Assembly: GCA_903893795.1 (NCBI GenBank) | Contig: CAITNO010000099.1 | Location: forward strand, 1 to 64,000 | From: Candidatus Hydrogenedentota bacterium | GTDB lineage: Bacteria > Hydrogenedentota > Hydrogenedentia > Hydrogenedentales > CAITNO01 | Length of the DNA stretch: 64,000 bases | Direction of reading: 5' to 3' | Shown here: positions 62,661 through 64,000 of the stretch, one piece after another | How the letters are laid out: every line of letters starts with the position of its first letter | How positions within the stretch are numbered: position 1 is the first letter of the stretch | Notes under the pieces: generated by a model | The model's database searches: none | What the model was told of the DNA's origin: nothing | The model's input: only the letters and a program-made list of their open reading frames with translations | Translations under genes and position numbers: made by a program

Positions 62661-64000
62661 ATGAAAACGGAACACGCCATGAATTCCAGTGACCTTGCGG
62701 GTGACTTGGAGCACTTCTTTTCCATTTCTGCGCGGAAGATCCCGCGTTTGGTGACTTCGTGGAATCCGGCCGATGGGGCACCGGTGTTTACGCGGAAGGG
62801 GAAGTATAGTTCGCGCGGGTGGACGGAGTGGACGCAGGGTTTTCTCTATGGCATGCCCCTGCTTCAGTTCGACGCCACAGGGGATGTGGAATCGCTTGCG
62901 CTGGGACGCGAAATGACGCTGCGCCACATGGCGCCGCATCTGACGCACATGGGGGTGCATGACCACGGGTTCAATAATGTCTCCACCTACGGCAATCTGT
63001 GGCGGCTGGCGAAGGCCGGGCGCTCGGGGGACAGCCCCGAACTGATTCAACTGTATGAACTGGCGCTGCGTGTTTCCGGGGCGGTGCAGGCGGCGCGTTG
63101 GACCGATGCGCCTGCCGCGGGCGGGGGTTACATTTACTCTTTCAACGGTCCCCATTCGCTGTTCAGCGACACGATTCGTTCCTGCCGCAGCCTTGTGCTG
63201 GCCCATCAGTTGGGGCATGTGCTCTGCGGCGAAAATGACCGGCGCATCAGCCTGCTCGGGCGGGCCATGGACCATATCCGCATGACGCTGCGATACAACG
63301 TTTACTATGGTTCCGGACGCGACGCCTATGACGTGCGGGGGCGGGTGGCCCATGAGGGAATCTTTAACGTCACGGACGGCAACTACCGCTGTCCCAGCAC
63401 GCAGCAGGGCTATTCGCCTTTCAGCACCTGGACGCGGGGGCTTGCCTGGATTCTGCTGGGTTGCGCGGAGGAGTTGGAAGTGTTTGGGGCCTTGCCTAAG
63501 GAGACCACTGCCGCCCATGACCCAGAGGGAACTTTCGTCTTCCAGATGATAGAAGCGGCGCGGGCGACGGCCGATTTCTATATCGCCAATACTTTCGCCG
63601 ACGGCATACCCTTCTGGGACACCGGCGCGCCCGGCGTGTCGCAGGCAGGCAGCTATCAGGACGCAATGTCCGCCCCGGACAACCCCTGGGAACCGGTGGA
63701 CAGTTCGGCGGCGTGCATCGCGGCGCAGGGACTGCTGCGCCTGGGTAATTTCCTGGGACGGAATGGCAAGGGCGCCCGCTATTTCCGTGCCGGCCTGGTG
63801 ACGGCGAAGACACTGCTTAATCCGCCCTATTTGAGCGTGAACCCGCGCCATGAGGGCCTCATCCTCCATTCGGTGTACCACCGGCCCAACGGCTGGGATT
63901 ATGTGCCCCGGGGCAAGTCGGTGCCGCAGGGGGAATCTTGCATGTGGGGCGACTACCACGCGATGGAAATGGCGGTCTATTTGCAGCAGTTGGTTGAGGG
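62661..64000 (+). CDS. GH88-like glycoside hydrolase, truncated by the window end
   Basis: The reading frame from ATG 62661 (GGGGA upstream; ATG 62679 is an alternative) stays open to the window end, about 446 codons, with no stop. Features of alpha/alpha-barrel GH88/unsaturated glucuronyl hydrolases are seen: WTEWTQGFLYGMPLLQF near the start, the STWTRGLAWILLG segment, PWEPVDSSAACIAAQGLLRL and a late GDYHAMEMAVYL. These enzymes cleave unsaturated uronic ends left by lyases. I see no signal peptide. The C-terminus lies beyond the window. Confidence 0.78.
   Translation, partial: MKTEHAMNSSDLAGDLEHFFSISARKIPRLVTSWNPADGAPVFTRKGKYSSRGWTEWTQGFLYGMPLLQFDATGDVESLALGREMTLRHMAPHLTHMGVHDHGFNNVSTYGNLWRLAKAGRSGDSPELIQLYELALRVSGAVQAARWTDAPAAGGGYIYSFNGPHSLFSDTIRSCRSLVLAHQLGHVLCGENDRRISLLGRAMDHIRMTLRYNVYYGSGRDAYDVRGRVAHEGIFNVTDGNYRCPSTQQGYSPFSTWTRGLAWILLGCAEELEVFGALPKETTAAHDPEGTFVFQMIEAARATADFYIANTFADGIPFWDTGAPGVSQAGSYQDAMSAPDNPWEPVDSSAACIAAQGLLRLGNFLGRNGKGARYFRAGLVTAKTLLNPPYLSVNPRHEGLILHSVYHRPNGWDYVPRGKSVPQGESCMWGDYHAMEMAVYLQQLVE

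Noticed and set aside
62487-63959. Open frame of about 490 codons on the minus strand at the right edge
   Set aside because: Antisense of the plus-strand GH88-like gene, which is open to the window end and has family motifs.

Overview
The window is a bacterial chromosome segment of fairly high GC (by eye about 60%) that is densely coding on both strands, with short gaps and many 1-4 bp overlaps. I see no tRNA, rRNA, insertion sequence, phage or CRISPR. Several features occur together: orphan type-II-secretion-like prepilins carrying the DUF1559 'H-X9-DG' end, a PEP-CTERM-like surface protein, Tat-exported Gfo/Idh/MocA oxidoreductases, a formylglycine sulfatase, exported sugar-acting enzymes and a transmembrane Ser/Thr kinase. 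This suits the Planctomycetota/PVC or Hydrogenedentota sphere, living on complex polysaccharides. That placement is inference; no marker gene was compared.

Layout. 1-3780: a trpDCFB operon on the minus strand. 3991-7557: a metallophosphoesterase, then an ECF sigma factor with two small envelope genes, then a polyprenyl diphosphate synthase. 7686-12176: an oxidoreductase, two membrane proteins and a sphingomyelin-synthase-like PAP2 lipid enzyme, followed by def and recR. 12279-18890: a minus-strand block from a transmembrane Ser/Thr kinase through a thioredoxin/TPR/CsgG-like fusion to three envelope proteins, two of them paralogues. 19083-26831: an exported protein, an acyl-CoA synthetase, a large exported protein, a Tat-exported oxidoreductase and a glycosidase-like exported protein. 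27013-35140: an SOS-type operator with an error-prone polymerase III alpha subunit, an esterase, pyruvate kinase, a DtxR-like regulator with a SprT-like protease, and a toxin-antitoxin pair. 35216-46890: a sulfatase, a membrane-anchored phosphatase, a second ECF sigma factor with a large anti-sigma/TPR partner, citrate synthase, a ceramidase-like hydrolase and an aminotransferase. 47137-50710: two PaaK-type CoA ligases flanking an ACT-domain protein. 50714-54084: a cobalamin riboswitch leading a surface protein and a prepilin. 54156-57384: a prepilin coupled to two glycosyltransferases. 57486-62544: CIRCE-controlled hrcA-grpE-dnaK plus dnaJ. 62661-end: a truncated GH88-like hydrolase.

How the parts relate. 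Housekeeping functions (tryptophan synthesis, glycolysis/TCA steps, protein maturation, recombination, heat shock) alternate with surface and signalling modules. The regulation that can be read is unusually clear: a perfect CIRCE, a canonical cobalamin riboswitch with its own promoter, a LexA-like palindrome overlapping a perfect -10 box, a promoter with an embedded inverted repeat before the toxin gene, and several strong intrinsic terminators. The most novel leads are the riboswitch-controlled surface protein/prepilin pair, the kinase-to-CsgG-like envelope block, the SOS-controlled polymerase without its usual partners, and the prepilin-glycosyltransferase operon.
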